DNA of 64,000 bases from Adiantum capillus-veneris. Lineage: Eukaryota; Streptophyta; Polypodiopsida; Polypodiales; Pteridaceae. Numbering within the stretch: the stretch's first letter is position 1; every line of letters begins with the position of its first letter. The translations under genes and the position numbers were made by a program. The DNA lies in NCBI GenBank assembly GCA_014529385.2, contig CM043943.1, forward strand, positions 104,192,355-104,256,354, written 5' to 3'. Below the pieces are notes generated by a model. That model worked only from the letters and a program-made list of their open reading frames with translations, ran no database searches and was not told the origin of the DNA. Shown here one piece after another: positions 12,070 to 21,583 of the stretch.

Positions 12070-12295
12070 TTATGTTAAAAAGATTAAATTGGCTACTTCA
12101 AGCTTCCTCGTGTGTATGGGTTTCTATACCTATTACCCGACTCATAGAGATATTACACTATGACAATTGATGTGTATCATGGTTATGGTTGAAACCTCTA
12201 CTATGTTTCTCATAGAGAGATCTTTTGTAGACCCTTATATGACATTTTGATAACTTTATGAATAGAAGATTGAGTTGTTTTTTTTCAAAAAAATT

Positions 12296-12560
12296 GTATG
12301 ACTGGTTAAGTCATGTAAGTGAATTTTTGGTGGATTGGATAAGCCATGATTGGTTAAGTCATGTGATTGAGGTAATCATGACTGGTTAAGTCATGTGATT
12401 GAGGTAATCATGACTAGTTAAGTCATGTGATTGAGTTTTGATGGACTGGATAAGTCAAGACTGGTTAAGTCATGTGACTAAGTTTTGTTGGACTCGATAA
12501 GTCAAGATTGGTTAAGTCATGTGATTGAGTTTTAATGAATTGGATAAGTAATGATTGGTT
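12296..12560. repeat. Tandem repeat of (A/T)(C/T)TGGTTAAGTCATG units
   Basis: About seven units of 31-60 bp, each carrying GACTGGTTAAGTCATGTGA or GATTGGTTAAGTCATG, with alternating GATAAGTCA variants. Clearly a minisatellite, moderately degenerate. Confidence 0.85.
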
Positions 12561-12744
12561 AAGTCATAATTTTGAGCTTTAAGGGGACAGGATAAGTCTA
12601 AATTTGAAAAATACCCTATTGATTCAAGTTATTATAAACATTGATGTACACTTAGGGGAATCCTCAAATCACGTCTACGTGGGAAAACCCTCAAAATGAT
12701 GCTATTTCCATGGAAATTAAAGAAAAAACATTGTTGCTCAAACA

Positions 12745-13456
12745 AACGCAACCACCTATAGAGTATGCGTACAATAATATTGTACATACTTCTATGGGGA
12801 AAGTGCCTTTTGAGGTTAAAGAAGGAAGATCCAAAAGTCCCTTACTACTTAAAGTACATGGGAAGATCTTCGTTGGTGATGAATATAGCTGAGACCTACA
12901 AGAATCTTTTCCAAAGATTAAAGGGGTTATATCCATCTCACAGGAAAGGCAAAAAGGGTTGTTTCTAATAAGCACAGAAGAGCCTTAGCCTTTAAGGAAA
13001 ATGATTGGGTCTTGCTAAAGTTTCTCAAGGCTCATCTGAAGCATACTATGGGCAAGAGTCCTACGGAAGACCAAGAGTATGATGCTAAACTAGCAAAAAG
13101 ATACTATGGTCCTTAAAATTCTTAAGCCAGTCAATGAGATTTCTTATTAATTGAAGTTGTCCAACCATTGGCTCATGCACAATGTTTTCCATGAGAACCT
13201 GCATAAGCCTTACAAAGGAGCGCCATCAAAAGAAGCAATAGTTGTAGACCCTCCAAAAATCGAAGAGCAAGAAGAAGTACTTCAATCTACGTCCATCCTA
13301 TGACATGAAGACAAGGTATTAAGAAACGGTAAGATTATCTGACAATATCTTATTAAGTTAAAGAATTATACTTTTAAAGATTCTAAATGGATGCAAGGAA
13401 CCTAGCTTAAGGATAATGTGAACCTTGTCAATCCTTACAATGTTGCACTAGACTAA
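12745..13456 (+). pseudogene. 3' end of an old chromovirus pol (integrase C-terminus and chromodomain)
   Basis: The translation matches the C-terminal third of the pol at 36,855-39,011. It starts at the IEYAYNN.VHTS motif, passes through SKSPLLLKVHGKIF.(A/G)DEYS and the YYGP..IL region, and ends in the chromodomain-like tail with DNVNLVNPYN and stop near 13,456. Several frameshifts and stops (for example TGA at 12,889-12,891) break it. The integrase catalytic core and everything upstream are missing: the homology begins abruptly at about 12,745, next to a minisatellite. It is followed by the family's 3' spacer, purine tract and LTR. Confidence 0.85.
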
Positions 13457-13809
13457 GCATATGAAAATGCATTTTAAATGAAAAATGTTTTTATCTTATA
13501 AGACTAGTTCTCCTTTTATTGTGCACAAATTAAATAGTATGCATGCTTAGAATCATGTTTGTGGTGACGACGTCTCCCAAACACCAAGTGGAATTTGTCA
13601 CTCTACTTTGGAAGTATGATATGGACTAAAGAGCAAACATGCTTGCAGCAGCTATGTCTCCCAAGCACCAAATGGATTAGTCACCCATCTTGGAATGATA
13701 TCGTAGGGTAAAAAGGGATCCTCTACCGCTAAGAAACATGGACTAATGACTAGGCTTTATCTTCTCTACCTCATAGTCGAGGATGACTATGATTTCAAGA
13801 GAGAGGTAA
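13457..13809 (+). other. Chromovirus 3' spacer with polypurine tract
   Basis: Matches the spacer between pol stop and LTR in the minus-strand array (30,753-31,109). It includes two copies of a ..CGTCTCCCAAACACCAAGTGGA segment and ends in the purine tract CAAGAGAGAGGTAA directly before the LTR's TGTCATA. Confidence 0.8.
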
Positions 13810-14127
13810 TGTCATAAAACATAATATCTAACTATACCAAATGATTTTCTCATGTTAAACTGATCATTTAATGTGGCAGAATAAACGGGAACAAGAGTTA
13901 GAATAGAGACACGTGCTTCTAGACCTATCTCAACACAGGTCCAAAAGGAGATGGTCTATCAGAGAGAAATGTGCAATAAGTGCTTCTAAACTTACCTCAA
14001 CAGGGGACCAAGAGGAGAGATGGTTACATCTCAATAGGGGTCCAAAAGGAGGTAGTCTAACAAAGAGCAACATGCATCTAATGGAGCTTAAAAGACCTTA
14101 GGGTCAGCTTCCACTACAAGAGGCTAT

Positions 14128-14235
14128 TCATATTAGCGACGCTCACACAGCGACGCTAAAAAAAAAGATCACGGCGTCGCTATGAGCGTCGCAAATTTAC
14201 TTGTAAATTTGCGACGCTCATAGCGACGCCGACTG
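14128..14235. repeat. CACTA left subterminal repeats
   Basis: Six AGCGACG or GCGTCGC motifs in both orientations. They include a hairpin in which GAGCGTCGCAAATTTAC is followed by its inverse (GTAAATTTGCGACGCTC). Subterminal motifs of this kind are the transposase-binding platform in CACTA elements. Confidence 0.85.
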
Positions 14236-14324
14236 GGCTAAAAAAATAACAGAGAGCACCCAAAAACTCAGATCTCAGATCTGAGTTTTTCGGCGCCCTC
14301 AAGCAAGGAGCAGGTAACGCTCTC

Positions 14325-14440
14325 CCTCCCTCTCTCTCTCTCTCTTTCTTCTCCACACACACACACACACACACGAGGAGAGGAAGGAGAGCCAGGTATG
14401 CTCCTTCCCTCTCCTCACTCTCATGTTCCCTTCCCCTCTT

Positions 14441-14502
<62 letters not shown>

Positions 14503-14540
14503 TGTTTTTGAGAGAGAGAGAGAGAGAGAGAGAGTACAAA
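14325..14540. repeat. Compound (TC)n/(AC)n/(GA)n microsatellites
   Basis: Three simple-sequence blocks: TC then AC at 14,325-14,375, TC then AC at 14,430-14,500, and GA at about 14,509-14,535. Open frames on either strand here are artefacts of the repeat. Confidence 0.9.
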
Positions 14541-14549
14541 CATAAACAA

Positions 14550-14760
14550 AAACGCACACACACATACATAAACAAAGAATGCACACACACATTGAGAGAG
14601 GAAAAGAGAGAGAGAGAGAGCATGCATAAACAAAAAACGCACACATTGAGAGAGGAAAAGAGAGAGAGAACATGCATAAACAAAAAACGCACACATTGAG
14701 AGAGAAAAAGAGAGAGAAAACATGCATAAACAAAAAAACGCACACACATTGAGAGACAAA
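14550..14760. repeat. Minisatellite, about 50-55 bp unit, four copies
   Basis: Units of CATGCATAAACAAAAAACGC, ACACATTGAGAGAG and AAAAGAGAGAGA recur with ATTGAG at 14,590, 14,645, 14,695 and 14,748. Repeat number and CA/GA run lengths vary. Confidence 0.85.
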
Positions 14761-14955
14761 GAGAGAGAAACTAATTTAACATCGTAGGAAACTAATTAAA
14801 ATTAAAAGACCTAAAGATCTAGCCGACGAGGAGTTTTACTCAAGACCTATTATTCAAGAGGGAAATGGCATAACCAATCTATCATACTTGGCATGGGTGA
14901 TAGAAAGGTTATACCATTTATCTCTTTTTATTGGCACACACATCCATACACGCGC

Positions 14956-15120
14956 ACACACACAAGAAGAAGAGAGTTATAACGTCGTAGGAAACTATCC
15001 TAAAAGACGTTAAAGATTAGGTTAGATGTAGACTTACGTTAAATTAGATTTAGATTTATTTAAGTTAAATTAGATTAGATTTAGGTTTATTTTTAATTAG
15101 ATTTCCGTTTATTTACGCTA
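14956..15120 (+). repeat. Direct repeat left of the captured gene fragment
   Basis: The segment starting CACACAAGAAGAAGAGAGTT, followed by AACGTCGTAGGAAACTATCC and a TTAGATTTA-rich tail, recurs at 15,668-15,810 with few differences. The two copies flank the HIPP-like fragment. Confidence 0.85.
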
Positions 15121-15163
15121 GATTTAGATTTACGTTATATTAGATTAGATTTAGGTCTCCATA

Positions 15164-15515
15164 GACTACGATGCCTGCATGAAGCGGGTGAAGAAAGCCC
15201 TCAATGGAATATAGGGTATTGCTGCCTTCACTCATGGTGGGCTTCGTCGATCCAAAAGTACTGGTGAAATGTCTTCAGAAGATAGGGAAGAAGGTGGATC
15301 TTCAGGGCGGCAAGAGTCACTACATCCCCGACACAATGACCATCTAGACAACCTCTAGTCATTCAACAGCAACTTCAAAGTTAGTAACAAGAGCAAGAAC
15401 GGTCTAAAGGGCCAATTGCTGTCATCAGATGTGGATGGAGATGAGGCAGCGTCACCGCCGGAAGTTAACTCTCACATCTTTAGTGATGAGAATGCCAACT
15501 CTTGCCGAGTTATGT
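15164..15515 (+). pseudogene. Captured fragment of a HIPP-like heavy-metal-associated (HMA) domain gene
   Basis: Reading from 15,164 the frame gives DYDACMKRVKKALNGI, then a TAG stop. This matches the start of a plant HMA domain (usual form DC.GC..KVKKAL..I.G). The first Cys of the CxxC metal site is Tyr here. After about 18 missing residues and a frame change, the domain resumes with GFVDPKVLVKCLQKIGKKVD, the typical last strand and helix. A Ser/Asn/Lys/Gly-rich linker (NKSKNGLKGQLLSSDVDGDE) and a stop follow. Plant HIPP proteins bind metals and are isoprenylated at the C-terminus; no CaaX box is visible here. It sits inside the CACTA element between two direct repeats, so I infer transduplication of a host gene piece. 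It is broken. Confidence 0.7.
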
Positions 15516-15667
15516 GAAAAATTATGTGTTAAATCAGTTTTAAGGTTCTTATAATCCCTGTTAGTTTAGTTCTTTGTTTTTAATATAACATAATTTACGT
15601 TAGATTTAGATTTATGTTATATTAGATTAGACTTAGGTTTATTTAGGTTTACCCACACACACACACA

Positions 15668-15810
15668 CACACACAAGAAGAAGAGAGTTTTAACGTCGTA
15701 GGAAACTATCCCAAAAGACGTTAAAGATTAGGTTAGATGTAGACTTATGTTAAATTAGATTTAGGTTTATTTTTAGTTAGATTTACGTTTATTTAGATTT
15801 ACGCTTATTT
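15668..15810 (+). repeat. Direct repeat right of the captured gene fragment
   Basis: Second copy of 14,956-15,120; together they bracket the HMA-domain fragment. Confidence 0.85.
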
Positions 15811-16108
15811 ATGTTAGATCGAGTCCACGCAAGAATTACTTACGGTTTAGGGTTTAGAGTTAGACGAACAGTGAAAAGATCTACTGTGAAAAGATGTTAA
15901 GATGCTGTGAAGTGCTACAGCTAGAGAAGAGGCAAAGGGGTTTTCTCCACTACATGCAGTATCATGTAGACGTGGGTCTGTAGATTTCTTGTACCCACAA
16001 ATATAGGTATTGACCAATAAAGACGAGATTATAACCCGGTGGTTCTGATCTCCGTGCACATCTAGACCGAGGTGTGCGGGGATTGGACATGACTAGAGAA
16101 TGTGAGGT

Positions 16109-16212
<104 letters not shown>

Positions 16213-16389
16213 GACGAAGAATGCCAATAGAATATTAAATTTGTTGTCCAGGTTATAAGATTTTTATCCTCATTATGAGTAGTGACGAGGATGTGGGACC
16301 GTCCAACCGAAACACCTATCTCTCAACGAGGGTCTTATGTCCTTGTAATCAATGCAAGCATGCTGTGTGACGGACAAGACGTGTTTCTT

Positions 16390-17465
16390 TGCAGCACGTT
16401 CGTGAATTTGGCGAGTTCGATCCATCTATTATAGATCGAGTTGTTGCCAATTATAACTCGTCGGACTCTGACGCTGGCCAACAAGCAACAATCTTGCAAC
16501 CCAATAGACGTGTTCGCACGCGCTTTGGTTAAGCAGCATATGTGAGGCCACAAGATGTAGCCTCTGACAGCTCGGGGGATGATCATGCAGAGCACATTCC
16601 CAACGAGGCAATGTTTGAGCCCGAGATTGATGAAATGATCGAGACGATCATGGATTCAGAAAGGCTTATCTATGATGATATGAAAAGTGAAGCCGATACG
16701 CCATTGTATAATGGAGCACGTATGTCTAGATTGAAAGCACTCCTGGTTCTTCTCAACATGCAGGCAAAGTTTGGATGGAGTGACACTAGCGTGGTCCGTT
16801 GTCATCGTCAACTACAACATTCCCCCGTGGTTGACTACGAAGAAGGGGCACCTATGGCTAAGCTTGATTGTGCCAGGGCGATATAAAGTGGAGAATATGG
16901 ATGTGTATCTTCGTCCACTATTGGAAGAGCTACAACAATTGTGGATTGGCATAGAAGTGGTGGATATGAGCCGACACACAGGACGACGGAATGCTTTGAT
17001 CAGAGGCATTCTAATGTGGACCATGCATGACTATCTCGGGCTAATAGAATGCTCAGGTGATCTATTGACACTCCTCACTCAGACACTGTAAATCTTGTTT
17101 TTTCCCATAGTTGATCTATTATCATGTGTATACATGCAGGGCTTCAAACAAGCGGATACAGAGCTGGTGGTACAAAGTCTACATCAAACTGGTGGTACAT
17201 CATAGAGGTAGCCCCTCGTAGTGCAAGGACGTATGAAGGCTACCATGTGCCAATCACAACGGCATCAATGAAGGAGATCAGAGAAGATGCTCAATCAGAA
17301 GCCGCTGCGGTGGTGCCAGACGAGCATCAAGATGCTACTACTCTATATGGGGTGCATGCAGAGGAGCTACAAAATGAAACAGAGGATATGTGTTTAAACG
17401 GAGAGCTCTATATAGATATAGGAAGTTATGCTGAGTTATGCGAGGATGAGAGAGAGATCTCTTAA
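16390..17465 (+). pseudogene. CACTA TNP2-type transposase remnant (TnpD-like)
   Basis: Three pieces of the TNP2 family can be read. The N-terminal piece (about 16,400-16,800) ends in the family motif DTPLYNGARMSRLKALLVLL, then NMQAKFGWSD. A second piece in another frame (about 16,800-17,060) has VVIVNYNIPPWL, LSLIVPG, DVYLRPLLEEL and LMWTMHDY, the region around the catalytic core. The sequence between them is deleted, since WSDTSV is joined straight to VVIVNYN. A third piece (17,124-17,465) has NWWYIIEVAPRSART, resembling the C-terminal DUF4216-like part. An in-frame TAA lies near 16,530. The full protein is usually about 1,000 residues; this encodes roughly a third and is inactive. Confidence 0.8.
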
Positions 17466-17735
17466 AGCCACAAATATTGTATTTGAACAATTTTGCTCCG
17501 TGTTGTAAAAGCTCTGTCTCTCTAAGTACCTTCCATGGTGTATAACGCTCTTTTCTACTCGCGCTCACATCTTTTGATTGAAAATTCTGAGTTTTCGACT
17601 TGCCTCTTCTATCACTCAATTCATTGCGTCATTGTATTTATATGCGTCATTACGTCATTGTATTTAATGGTCTTTGCGTCATTGTCTACTCTATTCATTC
17701 AATATTAAGTTTAAATATTCGTGTGTTTAATGCAG

Positions 17736-19047
17736 GTATAGATGATGAGGAGTTTCTTTCTTCTTTGTCACCGCAGCAGAGACAGTGGTATGTGGAGCGT
17801 CATCACTCTGGCGCATCATCACGCGTTCCTACTCCATCCGCATCTCCCTCTCTTTCGGAGCATTCGGCGCGCTCCGAAGCTTCGGCGTCGACGAGACGAG
17901 CTTCACACTCGTCTAGACACCGGCGCTCTAGTGGTGGCGGTGGCGGTTGTTGTGGGGATTCCGCCACCGATGCCTCCACACCGCCTCGTGTTCGACGAGA
18001 CTCTTTACCCTCCCCTTCTTTGCCCGCCCCCACACCAGCCACAGCATCGCCATCTACGCCAGGTTTTGCACGGCTGACTGTTCCTAGCAGCTACACACCT
18101 CTACCTACTCCGCCAGGAGCCACCCCACTCGACACTCCTCGCTTCGGGGCCCAGACGCCGGTGGAGACACCTGACGTCCGTACCCCCATCGACATGCCGC
18201 TAGAGACCCCTGTCGGGACACCCAGGTTCACGCGTCACCGCCCAGAGGGCTTGCCTTACTCCGTCGACTTCAGCGGCGGCATCATCATGGATGATGACAG
18301 CAAGAAGATGATCTCGCGCATGCGTGGTCTTTGCTCTCAGCTGTTTAGACACTACATACTAAACAAATGGAGTGAAGTACCAAGTGATTTAAAAAACAGA
18401 GTCATCAGCATACTTCATGATGAGTTTCCCGTTCCAACACGGGATCAGCGCTTCAATGAAGACTTGATGAAGATTCGAATGCGCAAATACTGCAAACACA
18501 AGCGTTCCGAAGTGCAAAAAGCAATCAAGCATGGGTGGAACAGGCCAGATTGGCTGGCCAAAGAAGATTGGAAGAATGCGAAGAAAGCAGCGCGCGAGAA
18601 TCCCGACAAGTGGAAGCAACAAAAGGATGCAGCCAGAGCGCGAGTAGAGGCAGGGAGCTCGCACCACTTGGGGAGCGGTGGATGGGCATAATTTGAGGCC
18701 GATTTTGTAAGTGTTTTCGCATTGCTCTTTATGTTCGATAGTTTAGGGTTTATGAGTTTTTTAATTCTAACATAATGAATTCTTTGTATGTTTTGACAGT
18801 GGTCGATGATAGGACGTGATCCCACACCGTACGAGCACGAGTACGCAGGCAGGAAGGGCTTAAACGCCCTGATGGACATTCTCAGTTCTCGCGGCGGCAT
18901 GGTTAGTATTAGGGTTTACTCTTTTCTATTTTTTGTATTGTTTTATAAATGTCGTTATATGTTTATACTTACTGAAAGCTGTCTTATTGTCTTTTTTTGC
19001 AGAATCCGACAGATACGCCGCTTGGACGTGATGAGACGTCTGACTAG
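17736..19047 (+). pseudogene. TNPA-like CACTA accessory protein gene (plant Transposase_24-like), one nonsense codon
   Basis: Three exons with good splice sites can be drawn: exon 1 from 17,736 (after AATGCAG) to 18,706 (before GTAAGT), exon 2 18,800-18,901, and exon 3 19,003-19,047 ending in TAG. Exon 1 has a Ser/Pro/Thr/Arg-rich N-terminus. The conserved basic domain follows at about 18,340-18,670 (HYILNKWSEVPSDLKNRVIS, later KIRMRKYCKHKRSEVQKAIK), with an HHLGSGGWA motif. That motif is interrupted by TAA at 18,689-18,691, where one C-to-T change from CAA would explain the stop: the reading continues FEADF and into exon 2 WSMIGRDPTPYEHEY, as the family expects. The protein binds subterminal repeats in related elements. 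The open reading extends upstream to 17,600, but that part looks like intron. Confidence 0.75.
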
Positions 19048-19424
19048 ACGACGTCAGTTTAGCCGTAGCTAGATAGCATTAGTTTAGGGTTTTGCATAGC
19101 TTATGTATCATGAGACGGATTTTATACGTCTTTTTGAACCATGTATATTATTACATTTGTCACCGCAGTTCATTTTGCCAATCAATTCTTTATGCCTATG
19201 ATGTTGTACAATTGTCATTATTACATTTGCCAATCAATTCATTTTGCCTATGATGTGTACAATTGTCAATTTTACGCTTATCAATTTTGCAAACAATGCG
19301 TCTTGTGGGTGACTATTTTGGGTCTATTATCTACCCTTGCACTTTTTTTAAAAAGTGAATCAAGTACAATATGGTTGATGGGTGGCAGGGCATTCAATGC
19401 CCTGTCACCAAAAAAACATTCTCT

Positions 19425-19640
19425 CGGGCGTCGCTATAACCATCGCTATTTATGGCTCTGTAGCGTCGCTATAGACTTCTGTGTAAACGTCGCTATAACC
19501 GTCGCTATGACCATCGCTATGGGCGTCGCTATATAGAAACGCGTATAGCGACGCCTATAGCGTCGCGTATAGCGATGCTATTAGCGACGGTTTTAGCGAC
19601 GCCGGGGGTTATAAAAACCCAGTGTATTTCCGTCGCTAAC
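19425..19640. repeat. CACTA right subterminal repeats
   Basis: More than ten GCGTCGCTAT/ATAGCGACGC motifs and variants (CATCGCTAT, ACGTCGCTAT) in tandem and inverted arrangement, partner of the left cluster at 14,128-14,235. Confidence 0.9.
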
Positions 19641-19714
19641 AGCATCACAAGAGCACACAACCTCTTGTAGTGTTCATTAAAGACCTCCAATGGTTAGTGT
19701 TAAAAGTCCTTTGA

Positions 19715-19885
19715 CCTTAGGCAAGCTAGGGCTGAGCTTGAGGTGGGAACCCAACCTAAACTTACCTTTGACCTTAAGCAAGCTACAGCTGATCTTGAGG
19801 TGGGAACCCCACATAAACTTTCCTTTGACCTGAGGCAAGCTACGGCTGAGCTTGAGGTGGGAACTCCACCTAAGGTGCTTGTCAT
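19715..19885 (+). repeat. 57-bp tandem repeat, three copies
   Basis: Units start CCTTAGGCAAGCTAGGGCTG at 19,715, 19,772 and 19,829 and contain GCTTGAGGTGGGAACCC. They lie inside the old chromovirus LTR, just right of the CACTA insertion, and are absent from the young LTR copies. Confidence 0.95.
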
Positions 19886-19921
19886 GCTTGATGACTAAGG
19901 TACTTGAGGTACTTGTCATAC

Positions 19922-20135
19922 TTAATGAAGAAGGTGCTTGAGAAGCTTCCTATGCATAAGGGGTAAGATGCTTGAGTCAAAAAGAGACCCTACACACTTA
20001 ATAAGGAAGTTTCTTGAGAAGCGTCCTATGCATGGGGGGTAAGATGATTGAGTCAAAAAGAGACCCTACACAATTAATGAGGAAGTTGCTTAAGAAGATT
20101 TCTATGCGTAAAAGTCCCACAGATAGGGGAATATT
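19922..20135 (+). repeat. 76-bp tandem repeat, nearly three copies
   Basis: Units start TTAATGAAG or TTAATAAGG at 19,922, 19,998 and 20,074. They carry CCTATGCAT..GGGGTAAGATG and GAGTCAAAAAGAGACCC. Inside the old LTR. Confidence 0.95.
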
Positions 20136-21177
20136 TGACCTAACCTCCCACTCACCCAAGGGGCACCCCTTTTCTAAAAGGGCACATGGGACACATGTCA
20201 AACTCTCACTAAGCTTAACCACATGGCGTTCTTGAATGCTATTGGTTGGGCTAAAGAGGGGTCCAATGAACTTCTACTTCCATCCAAAAAATATCTAGAT
20301 ATTTTCAAGCTCTCTCTATCTAAGGGGTAAGGAGAAGAATTGTCAAAAGACTACCCATGTACTTGAATGCATGCAGCATGTAATTGGCTAGAGGGACAGG
20401 GGTCCAATGAGCTTTAAGCATGTAGAAATTTCACCCAAAGCAAGGAAGGGGGGTGCTAGGGGGATATACTCCACACACACACTCATTTGGAAGGGCATTC
20501 TCATTTGGTGAAAGTTTAGGAACACCACCTCCTTCTCCAAGCTTGTGAGAAGTGAGAGCCTACATCAACACTCTTGGATATGGAATGCAAATCCAACCAA
20601 GATCCATGCTTCAATGCTTAATCATGCCATCTTCTCCATCTCCATTACTATGCTATTATGTATGCTATCAAGAAGAGTAATGATAAGTGAGGAACTATTT
20701 CTTTCTCCTATGGAATGTTTCTTCTTCCTCTTCTCTATCCTCATTCCCCGCTAGCTCTCTCCAGCTTCGAAGGTGTTTGAGGCCTTGGGACTGAGGCTTG
20801 GGATAGTTAATGCTTTCTACAAAGTTTATGTTATGCTTGTGATGCATGAAGCTTTCCATCTTCATTGCATCACCTAGGTCACAAGGAACACAAAGATTGT
20901 ATTGTACCAAGTCTCTCTTGATGGGATACACTATAATACAAATGCCTATTAGAGGGGGGACCGGCTCCATATGAATCCGGTCCTCAACTATTGTCATGTT
21001 CTTTAAAATCTCTCTCTTGCAAAATTATTGTTCATACCAAGTTAACTAAGTACCATGTTTATGTTGCTACCATCAATTAAGTTCACCCGCTATGCTCACA
21101 AAGTAATCTCACAAAAGTACTTCATCTAATTTCCTAATTCCGCTACTCTCAAAGTTCATAGGCCATTACCATTACAT

Positions 21178-21189
21178 TGGTATCAGAGC
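21178..21189 (+). promoter_or_regulatory. tRNA-Met primer-binding site of the old chromovirus
   Basis: TGGTATCAGAGC one base after the LTR end CATTACA; same spacing as in the young array copies. Confidence 0.95.
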
Positions 21190-21583
21190 ATTTGGTTTCT
21201 CTTTTCTTGCTTAAGAAGAGAGGTCCTTAAGTAGCCTATTAATGGTTGATTTTGTTAATTATATTATGGTAAGTGGGACTGGGATCTATTATCAATTTTG
21301 TTGAGCCCACTATGTGGGATATGGTGCACACCTTTGGAGCTTTGGTATTAATAATGGAGACTTTTAGACTTGCCTACGGCTTTACCATTATTGAGCCATA
21401 AGAAGTCTGAAAGGAGCTATCCCTCGGCAACTTCGCTATGTTAGACTCACTCCACTGCTCTCTATAATTAACCAAATCGATTCGTGGGTCTTAAGTGCCC
21501 ATTTTTCAAAGGCTAAGAGGAGTAGCAACTAAGATTTTGAATTGCCAAAGCATACACTAAGTAAACACATAAGTTTAATTAAC

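Noticed and set aside
14180-14760. Several overlapping frames rich in Cys-Val, Ser-Leu and Glu-Arg
   Set aside because: Products of TC/AC/GA microsatellites and the 50-bp minisatellite within the CACTA element.
17803-18042. Minus-strand 79-codon Glu/Ala-rich frame
   Set aside because: Antisense to the Ser/Pro/Arg-rich N-terminus of the TNPA-like gene, which has splice sites and homology on the plus strand.
21178-21189. Sites matching TGGTATCAGAGC as possible tRNA gene fragments
   Set aside because: They are 12-nt primer-binding sites next to LTR ends; no cloverleaf surrounds them.
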